A stretch of 64,000 nucleotides of DNA from Actinobacteria bacterium 69-20 (GTDB lineage: Bacteria; Actinomycetota; Actinomycetes; Mycobacteriales; Nakamurellaceae). The position numbers and the translations under genes are program-made. Position 1 is the stretch's first letter, and each line of letters begins with the position of its first letter. Positions 18,321-26,559 of the stretch are shown here, in pieces. A model generated the notes under the pieces. That model did no database searches. It was not told the DNA's origin and saw only the letters and a list, made by a program, of their open reading frames with translations. The stretch spans positions 49,846 through 113,845 of the forward strand of contig MKSW01000022.1 of assembly GCA_001897425.1 (NCBI GenBank), given 5' to 3'.

Positions 18321-20162
18321 ATGTCGGTTTCGGCGAGTGCTCGATTCGACGCCGTGGCCCCCATGCTGACGCGCGTCGCCGAACTCGTCATGCGGTTCGA
18401 ACCTGTTCCCGGCGGACTGCTGGTCGCGTGCACCCGAAACGGGGTCGCCGGAGTCCTCCCCTTCGGCCTGGCGGATGCGGAACGTGGGATCTCGGTGACG
18501 CCCGCGCACCTCTTCGAGATCGGCTCGATCAGCAAGTTCCTCGCCTCGGTCGTGATCAACCAACTGGTCGACGAGGGCCGCGTCTCCCTTGCCGACCCGG
18601 TGGTGAGGTATCTGCCGTGGCTCGATGCCGGGCCGTACACCGAGCGAATCACGCTGGAGCATCTGCTGCAGCACACCGCCGGGCTGGTCTCCGGGGTGGA
18701 CGGGCTCACCGACGAGAAGGCGCAGGCCTGGGCACTTCGTCATCGGCGATCCGCGGAGCCCGGACGGTACTTCCACTATTCGAACATCGGGTACATCCTG
18801 GTCGGCCTGATGATCTCGGCGGTGACCGGTCGGCATCACGGAGAAGAGTTGCGGCGCAGGGGGTTCGAGCCGCTGGGCGTGTCCACCGCCGCCACGACGG
18901 TACGGAACGCGGACCGGGCGCGACTCGCCGTCGGGTACGTGCCGGCGGTGGACGACCGGCCGTTCCTGCCCGGCGACCCGCTGGCGCCGGCACCGTGGCT
19001 GGAAGCGCTCGGCGCGGACGGCAACGTCGCGCTCGACGCGGACGGCCTCGCCGCCCTGCTCCGGCTGATGCTCGGCGACGGGGCGGTGGGCGACGCGCGC
19101 GTGCTGAGTGCGGCGGCGATGACGCGGATCCGGGCCATGCTCGCCCCGGACGGTGAACCGCTGCCGGAACTCGTGATGGGCCTGCCGGCGACCGCCAGCC
19201 GGTACGGGCTCGGCCTGAACGTCGAGACGATCGGCGGCGCACCGTGTCTCACGCACGGCGGTGGCATGGTGGGGTACGCGAGCTTCGTCCTCGCGGACCC
19301 AGCGCACGATCTCGCGGTCGGCGTCGTCACGAACGCGAACGGCGACTGCCTGGCCGCGCAACTGCTCGCACGACACGCGCATCGGGTGTTGCTGGCGGGG
19401 GCGCAGGCGGGGGACCGGGACGGGGCTTCGGATCTGGACCTCCCGGCTGCGCGGCTCGATCCGGTTCCACGGGCGGCTGCGGCGAACCCCAGCCTGCTGC
19501 GAGACCTCGCCGGTACCGACGACTCCGGCACCGAGGTTCTCGTCCGGATTGTGGCATGCCCCGAGGGTGACCGCCCCCCGTCGTCATGGTCGAGTGGGAG
19601 TCCTGCAGAGTCTGGAGCTCCTGTTTCTCTGCAGGACTCCCACTCGACGGGTGCGGGCGGTGCGGCGACCGGCCTTCGCGTCGTCACAGATCACGGTGAG
19701 GGCACGCTCTACCGTGACCTGTACGGCCGCTTCGCGACGGACCACCCTGCCCTGCGAACGGCCTTCCTGCACCGCGCGGGCCCCTCGTCGTCATGGTCGA
19801 GTGAGAGTCCTGCAGAGTCTGGCGCCCTTATTTCTCTGCAGGACTCTCACTCGACGAGCACGTCCGGTGCGCCCACGGCGCACACCGGCGCCGTTGGCCT
19901 CGTCGGCCAGTACCGTTCGCACAACCCGTGGTTCACCAACTTCCGCATCGTCCGTCGGGGCGCCGATCTGTACCTCACGGCCGCCGGCGGAGTCGAGGCG
20001 CCCTCGGACGACGAACTGCTCGTCCCGATCGGCGCGGGCGAGTTCCGGATCGGCGCTGAGCCGTGGCTCCCCGAGCGCCTCACCGTCGTCGCGGAGATCG
20101 ACGGCGTCGCAACGATCGTCGACCTCGGCGACTGCCGCTATGCGCGGAGCTCCTGCCCCTAG
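18321..20162 (+). CDS. Serine hydrolase, beta-lactamase/penicillin-binding family, with two in-frame palindromic inserts
   Basis: EIGSISKFLASVVINQL (SxxK), YSNIGY; C-terminal part carries SSWSSxSPAESGAxxSLQDSHST twice. Confidence 0.88.
   Translation: MSVSASARFDAVAPMLTRVAELVMRFEPVPGGLLVACTRNGVAGVLPFGLADAERGISVTPAHLFEIGSISKFLASVVINQLVDEGRVSLADPVVRYLPWLDAGPYTERITLEHLLQHTAGLVSGVDGLTDEKAQAWALRHRRSAEPGRYFHYSNIGYILVGLMISAVTGRHHGEELRRRGFEPLGVSTAATTVRNADRARLAVGYVPAVDDRPFLPGDPLAPAPWLEALGADGNVALDADGLAALLRLMLGDGAVGDARVLSAAAMTRIRAMLAPDGEPLPELVMGLPATASRYGLGLNVETIGGAPCLTHGGGMVGYASFVLADPAHDLAVGVVTNANGDCLAAQLLARHAHRVLLAGAQAGDRDGASDLDLPAARLDPVPRAAAANPSLLRDLAGTDDSGTEVLVRIVACPEGDRPPSSWSSGSPAESGAPVSLQDSHSTGAGGAATGLRVVTDHGEGTLYRDLYGRFATDHPALRTAFLHRAGPSSSWSSESPAESGALISLQDSHSTSTSGAPTAHTGAVGLVGQYRSHNPWFTNFRIVRRGADLYLTAAGGVEAPSDDELLVPIGAGEFRIGAEPWLPERLTVVAEIDGVATIVDLGDCRYARSSCP
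19589..19648 (+). repeat. Coding palindromic element B1 (22-bp perfect inverted repeat, 16-nt loop)
   Basis: GTCGAGTGGGAGTCCTGCAGAG-TCTGGAGCTCCTGTTT-CTCTGCAGGACTCCCACTCGAC. Confidence 0.97.
19796..19855 (+). repeat. Coding palindromic element B2 (22-bp perfect inverted repeat, 16-nt loop)
   Basis: GTCGAGTGAGAGTCCTGCAGAG-TCTGGCGCCCTTATTT-CTCTGCAGGACTCTCACTCGAC; compensatory G>A / C>T relative to B1. Confidence 0.97.
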
Positions 20163-21103
20163 CGCGCCGCGCCCAAGCGCAGCCGCGCGATCATCATCTT
20201 GATCGTCTCGATCACCAGGTCGGGCGTCTCCTCGATCTGCCGACGGGTGAAGCGCAGCACCGTCCAACCGGCGCGCTGCAGGGCAAGTTGACGTTCGTGG
20301 TCCCGTTCGAACGCCTCGGGGTCGGTCATCTCGTCGTGGTAGCGCCGGCCGTCGATCTCGATCGCCAGCATGATGTCCTCAAATGCGACGTCGGGGAGAA
20401 CCATGCCGGGCACCTCCGTGGCGCGTGAGTTCGCCACCCATCTGTCGATCCCGGCGTCGCGCAGGCGCCGATGGAAGTCGCGCTCCAGCGGCGACCACGG
20501 GTTTTTCGCGACGTCCGACGCGGCGCGCCGTGCGAGGACCTGCCCGCGGCGCCGAGCGCTGCGGTTCAGCGATTTCGGCAGCTCGTGCACTGTCGTGAAT
20601 CGGCGACGGAGCGCCAGGTCGAGATAGTCGTTGCGATGACCCCAACGGGCGAGGTCCAGGCACGAGCGTTCGACGGTTGTCATGAAGATGCCGTCGCGCA
20701 CCGTGAAGTCGCCCCGTTCCACGGCCGCCCGGATCACCCGGACCCCGTTCGGCTCACGTCGCCGACGCGGCGGGGGCACGAAGACGTCCACGGGGCCGAC
20801 GACCTTCGAGATCAGTCCGGCGCAGAAGAGGGCGGCCCGTCCGCCGATCACGCTTCCCTGCCCGGCCCAGAGCGCCGCCGCGCGGATCCGGATGACCGGG
20901 TCAGCGGGGTTGCCGGTGGTGAGCACACCCGGAAGCACGAGCGACCAACGCCCGGTCCGCGTCATGTAGTCGATGCGTTGCCGGGGAATGCCCGCGGCGA
21001 GTGCCTGCGGGCGGAGGAACACCTCCTGCTGCACGGCGAGCATGGCGACCATACGCATTCTGCGGGCCAGATCGACAGCGTCTTCATCACCATTGCGCTG
21101 CAT
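20159..21103 (-). CDS. AbiEi-like/DUF559 domain protein (paralogue of 350-1351)
   Basis: Shared LARWGxRNDYL and LAIEIxGxRYHDEmxDPxAFERDHxRQxxLxxAGWxVxRFTxxQIE. Confidence 0.78.
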   Translation of the reverse strand: MQRNGDEDAVDLARRMRMVAMLAVQQEVFLRPQALAAGIPRQRIDYMTRTGRWSLVLPGVLTTGNPADPVIRIRAAALWAGQGSVIGGRAALFCAGLISKVVGPVDVFVPPPRRRREPNGVRVIRAAVERGDFTVRDGIFMTTVERSCLDLARWGHRNDYLDLALRRRFTTVHELPKSLNRSARRRGQVLARRAASDVAKNPWSPLERDFHRRLRDAGIDRWVANSRATEVPGMVLPDVAFEDIMLAIEIDGRRYHDEMTDPEAFERDHERQLALQRAGWTVLRFTRRQIEETPDLVIETIKMMIARLRLGAAR

Positions 21104-21207
21104 GGACCTCAGCCCAACAGAAGGCGCTGCCGTTGCCCCGGCCGGCCCGCGGATTGTGGATGAATGTCGGGCCTGTGGATGAATGCCCGCCCTTCGGTCA
21201 CTTCATT

Positions 21208-21261
21208 GAGTGGGAGTCCTGCAGAGTCAGGGGCGCCCATTTCTCTGCAGGACTCCCACTC
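21208..21261 (+). repeat. Intergenic palindromic element B3 (19-bp perfect inverted repeat, 16-nt loop)
   Basis: GAGTGGGAGTCCTGCAGAG-TCAGGGGCGCCCATTT-CTCTGCAGGACTCCCACTC. Confidence 0.97.
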
Positions 21262-21299
21262 GACGGGTGGGGACGGGGAGCGCGCATCACCGGGGCGCC

Positions 21300-22349
21300 T
21301 TACCAGAGCGTGAGGACGGCTGCGGGGTCGACGTTGCCGCCGCTCACCACCAGCACGATCGCGCCGTCCGCGCCGCCTGCGCAGGCACTTTCGCGGGCGC
21401 CGAGTTGGCCGGAGAGCACCGCCGCGATCGGCACCGCGCCCCCGCCCTCCACCACCACCCGATGACGTCGCAGCGCCCCGATCATCGCGGCCGCGATGTG
21501 CTCTTCGGCAACCAGGATGTGCCGGTCCACGAAGGCACGTACCGCCGGCAGCGAGAACGTGTTGTTCGCGCCGATGGTCCCGGTGAGCACCTCGGCAAGC
21601 GTGTCCTGGTACGGAACGTCCACGGGGTGACCGGCCTTGGCGCTCAGCGCCATCGTCGGCGCACGCTCCGCCGAGACGCCGACCACGCGCACCTCCGGCC
21701 GAGAGCCCTGCACCGCCGCACCGATCCCGCCGGCAAGGCCCCCTCCGGAGACGGCCGCGGCGATCACCGTTGCGTCCGGCACTTGGCCCTGGATCTCGAG
21801 CCCGATCGTGCCCTGGCCGGCGATCACGTGCGGGTCGTCGAAGGGGTGCACGTACGTCAGGTTCCGCTCGTGCGCGAGCCGGAAGGAGCCTTCCAGCGCC
21901 GTATCGAACGTCGCACCGTCGACCACGGCCTCCGCGCCCGCGGCCTGGATCGCCTGCAGCTTCACGGGATCGACGTTCCGCGGAACACAGACGGTCGCGC
22001 GGATGCCAAGGTGCTGCGCCACATAGGCGACGGCCGCACCGTGATTTCCGCCGGAACAGGTGATCACACCGCTTGACCGCTGCTCGGGCGTCAGGGTGAG
22101 CATTTTATTGGCGGCACCGCGGATCTTGAACGACCCGGGTGGTTGCAGATTCTCCAGTTTCAGCCACACGGCCGTACCGGCGATGTCGGACAGCCACGGT
22201 GATCGAATCACCGGGCTCGGATCCACCAATTCCCGGATACGATTCGCGGCAGCGCGAACATCGTCATATCCGATTCTTGATTCCTGCACATTGCCGGTCA
22301 CGGCATTCTCCTTTGATACTCGTCTGTTGTGCGGCCGCCGCGCGACCAT
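21300..22349 (-). CDS. Threonine/serine dehydratase-like PLP-dependent enzyme
   Basis: LKLENLQPPGSFKIRGAANKM (PLP lysine), VITCSGGNHGAAVAYVA, VSGGGLAGGI. Confidence 0.88.
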   Translation of the reverse strand: MVARRPHNRRVSKENAVTGNVQESRIGYDDVRAAANRIRELVDPSPVIRSPWLSDIAGTAVWLKLENLQPPGSFKIRGAANKMLTLTPEQRSSGVITCSGGNHGAAVAYVAQHLGIRATVCVPRNVDPVKLQAIQAAGAEAVVDGATFDTALEGSFRLAHERNLTYVHPFDDPHVIAGQGTIGLEIQGQVPDATVIAAAVSGGGLAGGIGAAVQGSRPEVRVVGVSAERAPTMALSAKAGHPVDVPYQDTLAEVLTGTIGANNTFSLPAVRAFVDRHILVAEEHIAAAMIGALRRHRVVVEGGGAVPIAAVLSGQLGARESACAGGADGAIVLVVSGGNVDPAAVLTLW

Positions 22350-22367
22350 GGCCGCCCGGTCATGCGA

Positions 22368-23546
22368 TCAATGACCGGCGGTGGAAACAATCGACGCGCG
22401 GTTCGGCGATATGTCTGCCGAGTCCACGTCGAATTCATCCGTGGCGCGTGCGCCGTCTCCCCGGAAGATCGCCGCGCCGAGTTCCGAGAGCGCCGGGGAG
22501 GTCTGAATACCGTAGCCGCCTGGTCCCGCATACCAGAAGAAGCCCTCCACGCGATCGTCGAAGCCGACCACTGGGATCCGGTCGGGGGCGAACGAGCGCA
22601 GCCCGGCCCACGTCGTGCGGACGTACCGCGCGTCGACGACGGTCGCCTCGCTGATGGCGTCGAGGGCGCGCGCGATCTCGAACTCATCCGGCCGGGTATC
22701 CGCCGGGACGGTGGGCGTCTCGTCGGCGGGGGAGCAAAGCAGTTGCGCCGTCTCGGGTTTCAGGTAGAAGGACTCGTCAGCGGCGTTGATCATCGGGACC
22801 ACCGAGTTCGCCAGATGCTCCGGTATGGCAAGCGTGAAGACGCTGCGGCGAAGAGGTCGAATGTCCCGGGGTGCAGCGCCGAAGAGGCGGGCGACCGGGT
22901 CGGCCCAGGCGCCGGCGGCGTCGACCACGGTGCGCGCCCGATACAGCGCCCCCGAGCCGTCCGTGATGATCCAGTGATCACCCTCGCGCCGGGCCGCCAC
23001 CACCTCCGTCGACGTGCGGATCGCGCCACCACATCGGCGGAGGATCGCCGCGAACGTCTGCATGAGCGCGTGCACATCGATATCGAACACGTGCGGATCG
23101 ATGAGCCCGCCCACGGTCCATTCCGGGCGCAGCAGCGGGCTGAACTCCACGGCGCCCGCGCCGTCAACGAATTGCATATCCCGCGCCAGCGGGCCGGCGG
23201 CGTCATAAATATCGCGGAGATGACCGAGCGTGTCGGCATTCGCGGCGTACATGAACGGCAGCGGTTTAGCAAGCGCCTCGCCGTTGTCGCTTCGGCCGTC
23301 CGTGAAGAACTCGAGGCTTGCCGCATTCAGCGCGTGGATCACGCCGTTCCCGTAGCTTTGAATGAAGGTTGCGACCGATTTGCCCGTCGTGTGTTGCGCG
23401 AGCCCGGCTTCTTTCTCGAAGACGCACACCGTGCGGTCGGTAGCCAGGCGTGCGGCGAGTGACACGCCCGCGATTCCGCCACCGATCACGATTGTGTCCC
23501 ACGTCTCGGAAGTGTGCGGCTCGACAATCCCGGTGGCGATCTGCAT
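22368..23546 (-). CDS. FAD-dependent oxidoreductase (DAO family)
   Basis: TIVIGGGIAGVSLAARLA dinucleotide-binding motif; VVDAAGAWADPVARLFG. Confidence 0.88.
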   Translation of the reverse strand: MQIATGIVEPHTSETWDTIVIGGGIAGVSLAARLATDRTVCVFEKEAGLAQHTTGKSVATFIQSYGNGVIHALNAASLEFFTDGRSDNGEALAKPLPFMYAANADTLGHLRDIYDAAGPLARDMQFVDGAGAVEFSPLLRPEWTVGGLIDPHVFDIDVHALMQTFAAILRRCGGAIRTSTEVVAARREGDHWIITDGSGALYRARTVVDAAGAWADPVARLFGAAPRDIRPLRRSVFTLAIPEHLANSVVPMINAADESFYLKPETAQLLCSPADETPTVPADTRPDEFEIARALDAISEATVVDARYVRTTWAGLRSFAPDRIPVVGFDDRVEGFFWYAGPGGYGIQTSPALSELGAAIFRGDGARATDEFDVDSADISPNRASIVSTAGH

Positions 23547-23661
23547 GACGACATTGTGTCACCCGCGAAATACGACGCGCAGACTGATCGTTGGTGTCGG
23601 GAGGCCGATGTTGCGATAATCCTTCCGGACACATCGCGGCCGTCGACGAGAGGGAGGCGCC

Positions 23662-24483
23662 ATGGCGCGCGCGGGCAGCCGGGTCGACGGCGAACACCTG
23701 CTGCGCTACCAGCAGGTGTATCAATACGTGCTGGACCTGATCAAGGATCAGCACCTGCACCCGGGCGACAAGCTGCCCAGCACAACGGAACTCGCAGCGC
23801 TGACGCAGGTGAGCATGATCTCCGTGCGGCGCGGCCTGTCCGAGCTCGAACAGGAAGGCAAGATCGATCGCCGGCAGGGCCTGGGGACGTTCGTCGGTCA
23901 CGGACGGGTGGTCGCCGCGCCGAACCGCACGGGCGGGTTGCTGAACACCCTCGCCTACCGGACGCCGCAGACGACCCTCAGGTCGGAGCTGCTCGGACTG
24001 ACGGTTGGCACGGCGGACAAGAACATCGCGGCGGCGATGTCGATCGCCCCGGGGGCGCCGGTCTGGGAGGTGCGGCGGCTGCGGCACGTGGGCATGTCCG
24101 CGGTGGTGCTGGAACGCGCGATGCTGCCGCTCGCGCTCGTGCCGGCCCTGGACGAGGCCTATCTTCGAGCCGGCAATTCGATGTACGGATACCTCGAAAG
24201 CCAGTACGAGCTCACGGATTCCGTCACGGAGCAGACCTTCGAGGTGGACACCGCGACCGACGAGCAGCGCGCGATCCTGGGGCTCAAGGACGACGCTGCG
24301 GTCGTCCGGATCCGGGGCATCAGCTTCGACGCGAACGGGACCGCGTTCGACTGCTACGAGCAGGTGTACGGCGCGTCGAACTTCATCTTCTATGTGGCCA
24401 GCGCGGATCGGCGGGAGCTGCTGCGGCCGGGGAACAGCGACGAGTGGCTCGTCAAACCGTTCGACTCCGCCGGGTCCTCGTAA
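23662..24483 (+). CDS. GntR-family transcriptional regulator (HutC/UTRA type)
   Basis: N-terminal wHTH YVLDLIKDQHLHPGDKLPSTTELAALTQVSMISVRRGLSELEQEGKI; UTRA-like C-terminus. Confidence 0.9.
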   Translation: MARAGSRVDGEHLLRYQQVYQYVLDLIKDQHLHPGDKLPSTTELAALTQVSMISVRRGLSELEQEGKIDRRQGLGTFVGHGRVVAAPNRTGGLLNTLAYRTPQTTLRSELLGLTVGTADKNIAAAMSIAPGAPVWEVRRLRHVGMSAVVLERAMLPLALVPALDEAYLRAGNSMYGYLESQYELTDSVTEQTFEVDTATDEQRAILGLKDDAAVVRIRGISFDANGTAFDCYEQVYGASNFIFYVASADRRELLRPGNSDEWLVKPFDSAGSS

Positions 24484-24573
24484 CGAACGGCCCCGCAGAG
24501 TCGCCTGCCTAGCAGAGCCGCCCGGCGTAGCATGAACACGCATCCGCGCGGCGGAGGGGGATGACTCCAGCAG

Positions 24574-25542
24574 ATGACCCTCCAGCACACCATCGAGGCC
24601 CCCGCGCCGTTCGACCTGATCACCATGGGCCGGATCAGCGCGGACCTCTATCCGCTGGAGGACGGCATTCCGCTCGAACAGGTCACCACCTTCCGGAAGT
24701 ACCTCGGCGGCAGCGCCACGAACGTCGCGGTCGCGGCGGCCCGGCACGGCCTTCGCACCGCAGTGATCACCGGAGTCGGCGACGACCCGTTCGGACGCTT
24801 CTGCCTCGCCGAGGTGCGTCGCCTCGGCGTCGACAACCGTTTCGTCTTCACCGATCCCGTGAACCCGACGCCGCTCGCGTTCTGCGAGATCTTCCCGCCG
24901 GACGACTTCCCGCTCTACTTCCGGCGCGAACCGAAGGCCCCGGATCTCACCATCAGCGCCGATCGACTGGACCTGGACGCGATCGGCGATGCCCGGGTCT
25001 TCTGGGCCACTGTGACGGGCTTGAGCCAGCAGCCCAGCCGCGACGCGCACCTCGCCGCGTGGCAGGCGCGGGGCCGAAAGCCGTACACGGTACTGGATCT
25101 CGACTACCGGGCGATGTTCTGGCCGTCGCGCGCGGACGCGCATCGCGAGGTTGCGAAGGCACTGGAGCACGTGACCGTCGCGGTCGGGAACCTTGCGGAA
25201 TGCGAGGTCGCGGTGGGCGAGACGGACCCGGATCGCGCGGCGGACGCCCTTCTCGACCGCGGCGTCGAGCTGGCCGTCGTGAAGCAGGGTTCAGGCGGTG
25301 TGCTCGCGAAGACCCGCACCGATACGGCCCGCGTCCCGCCGTATCCGGTCACCGTCGTCAACGGTCTCGGCGCCGGCGACGGCTTCGGCGGGGCCCTCGT
25401 CTACGGGCTGATCTCCGGCTGGCCACTCGACCGGATCCTCCGATTCGCGAACGTCGCGGGCGCGATCGTCGCCTCCCGGCGGGAGTGTTCCACGGCCATG
25501 CCGGACACGCGAGAGGTCCTGGAACGATTGGCGGGCAACTGA
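24574..25542 (+). CDS. iolC: 5-dehydro-2-deoxygluconokinase (PfkB family)
   Basis: PfkB motifs and GLGAGDGFGGALVYGL; followed by iolB/iolD/iolE/iolG-like genes. Confidence 0.88.
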   Translation: MTLQHTIEAPAPFDLITMGRISADLYPLEDGIPLEQVTTFRKYLGGSATNVAVAAARHGLRTAVITGVGDDPFGRFCLAEVRRLGVDNRFVFTDPVNPTPLAFCEIFPPDDFPLYFRREPKAPDLTISADRLDLDAIGDARVFWATVTGLSQQPSRDAHLAAWQARGRKPYTVLDLDYRAMFWPSRADAHREVAKALEHVTVAVGNLAECEVAVGETDPDRAADALLDRGVELAVVKQGSGGVLAKTRTDTARVPPYPVTVVNGLGAGDGFGGALVYGLISGWPLDRILRFANVAGAIVASRRECSTAMPDTREVLERLAGN

Positions 25543-25578
25543 TATGACGCTGTTCGCGGCTGCGCCGGAGAAGGCCTC

Positions 25579-26556
25579 ATGAGGCAGTTGCCGTGGGTCT
25601 ACCGCCGCGGGGAGCTCGCTCACGACGGATGGGTGAGCGTGGTCGATGAGTCGTTGCCCGGCTGGCAGTACGCCGGACTGCGGATCGCGAACCTCGATCG
25701 TGGCGCCTCGGTCGCGTTGTCCGACACCGGGATGGAACGTCTGCTGATACCGTTGGCGGGGTCGTTCGAGGTGATCCACGGGACTCACCCGGGGTCGCAA
25801 AGCAACACGGGGGCAACGCATCTCGCCGGGCGCACCTCGGTCTTCGCCGGCCCGACGGACGTGCTGTACCTGCCCTTCGACCACACGGCGGAGATCACCG
25901 GACACGGGCGCATCGCCGTCGCCGAGGCGCGCACCGACATCGCAAAACCGGTGCAACACATTGCGGCGGCGGCGATCCCGGTCGAACTCCGCGGGGCGGG
26001 GCGTTGCAGCCGCCAGGTCCACAACCTCGGCACGCCGCAGTCGCTGGACGCCGCCCGGCTGATCGTCTGCGAGGTGCTCACCCCGGAGGGGAACACGTCG
26101 TCATACCCGCCGCATAAGCACGACACGCAGATCCCCGGTCGCGAAACGCGTCTCGCGGAGATCTACTACTTCGAGCCGCAGTGGCACGGCCGCGGCGAGC
26201 CGGCTGTGCTGTCACAGGAAGCACCGTCACCGGAAGCTCCGCCTCCGGAGGCGCCGCCCCCGGACGCCGCCGCCTTCGCCCTGTTCACCGCCTACTCCTC
26301 GGAAGCCGGGCAGATCGACATCGAAACCCGTGTCGGCAACGGCGATATCGCGCTCATTCCGTACGGCTACCACGGCCCGGCGGTGGCCGTCCCGGGATAC
26401 GACCTGTACTACCTGAACGTGATGGCCGGCCCCGATCCGGAGCGGGAGTGGCGCATCAGCGACGATCCGGCGTATGCCTGGATCAGGGACACCTGGGCCG
26501 GCGAGGCGATTGATCCGCGGCTGCCGTTCCGGGCCCCGGAAACGCCGAAGGGGTGA
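25579..26556 (+). CDS. iolB: 5-deoxy-glucuronate isomerase
   Basis: IolB-type cupin with NTSSYPPHKHDT, EIYYFEPQ. Confidence 0.9.
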   Translation: MRQLPWVYRRGELAHDGWVSVVDESLPGWQYAGLRIANLDRGASVALSDTGMERLLIPLAGSFEVIHGTHPGSQSNTGATHLAGRTSVFAGPTDVLYLPFDHTAEITGHGRIAVAEARTDIAKPVQHIAAAAIPVELRGAGRCSRQVHNLGTPQSLDAARLIVCEVLTPEGNTSSYPPHKHDTQIPGRETRLAEIYYFEPQWHGRGEPAVLSQEAPSPEAPPPEAPPPDAAAFALFTAYSSEAGQIDIETRVGNGDIALIPYGYHGPAVAVPGYDLYYLNVMAGPDPEREWRISDDPAYAWIRDTWAGEAIDPRLPFRAPETPKG

Positions 26557-26559
26557 CGC

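Noticed and set aside
23266-25170. 634-aa minus-strand ORF spanning the GntR and iolC region
   Set aside because: Overlaps two supported plus-strand genes and the FAD oxidoreductase end; composition typical of a GC shadow ORF.
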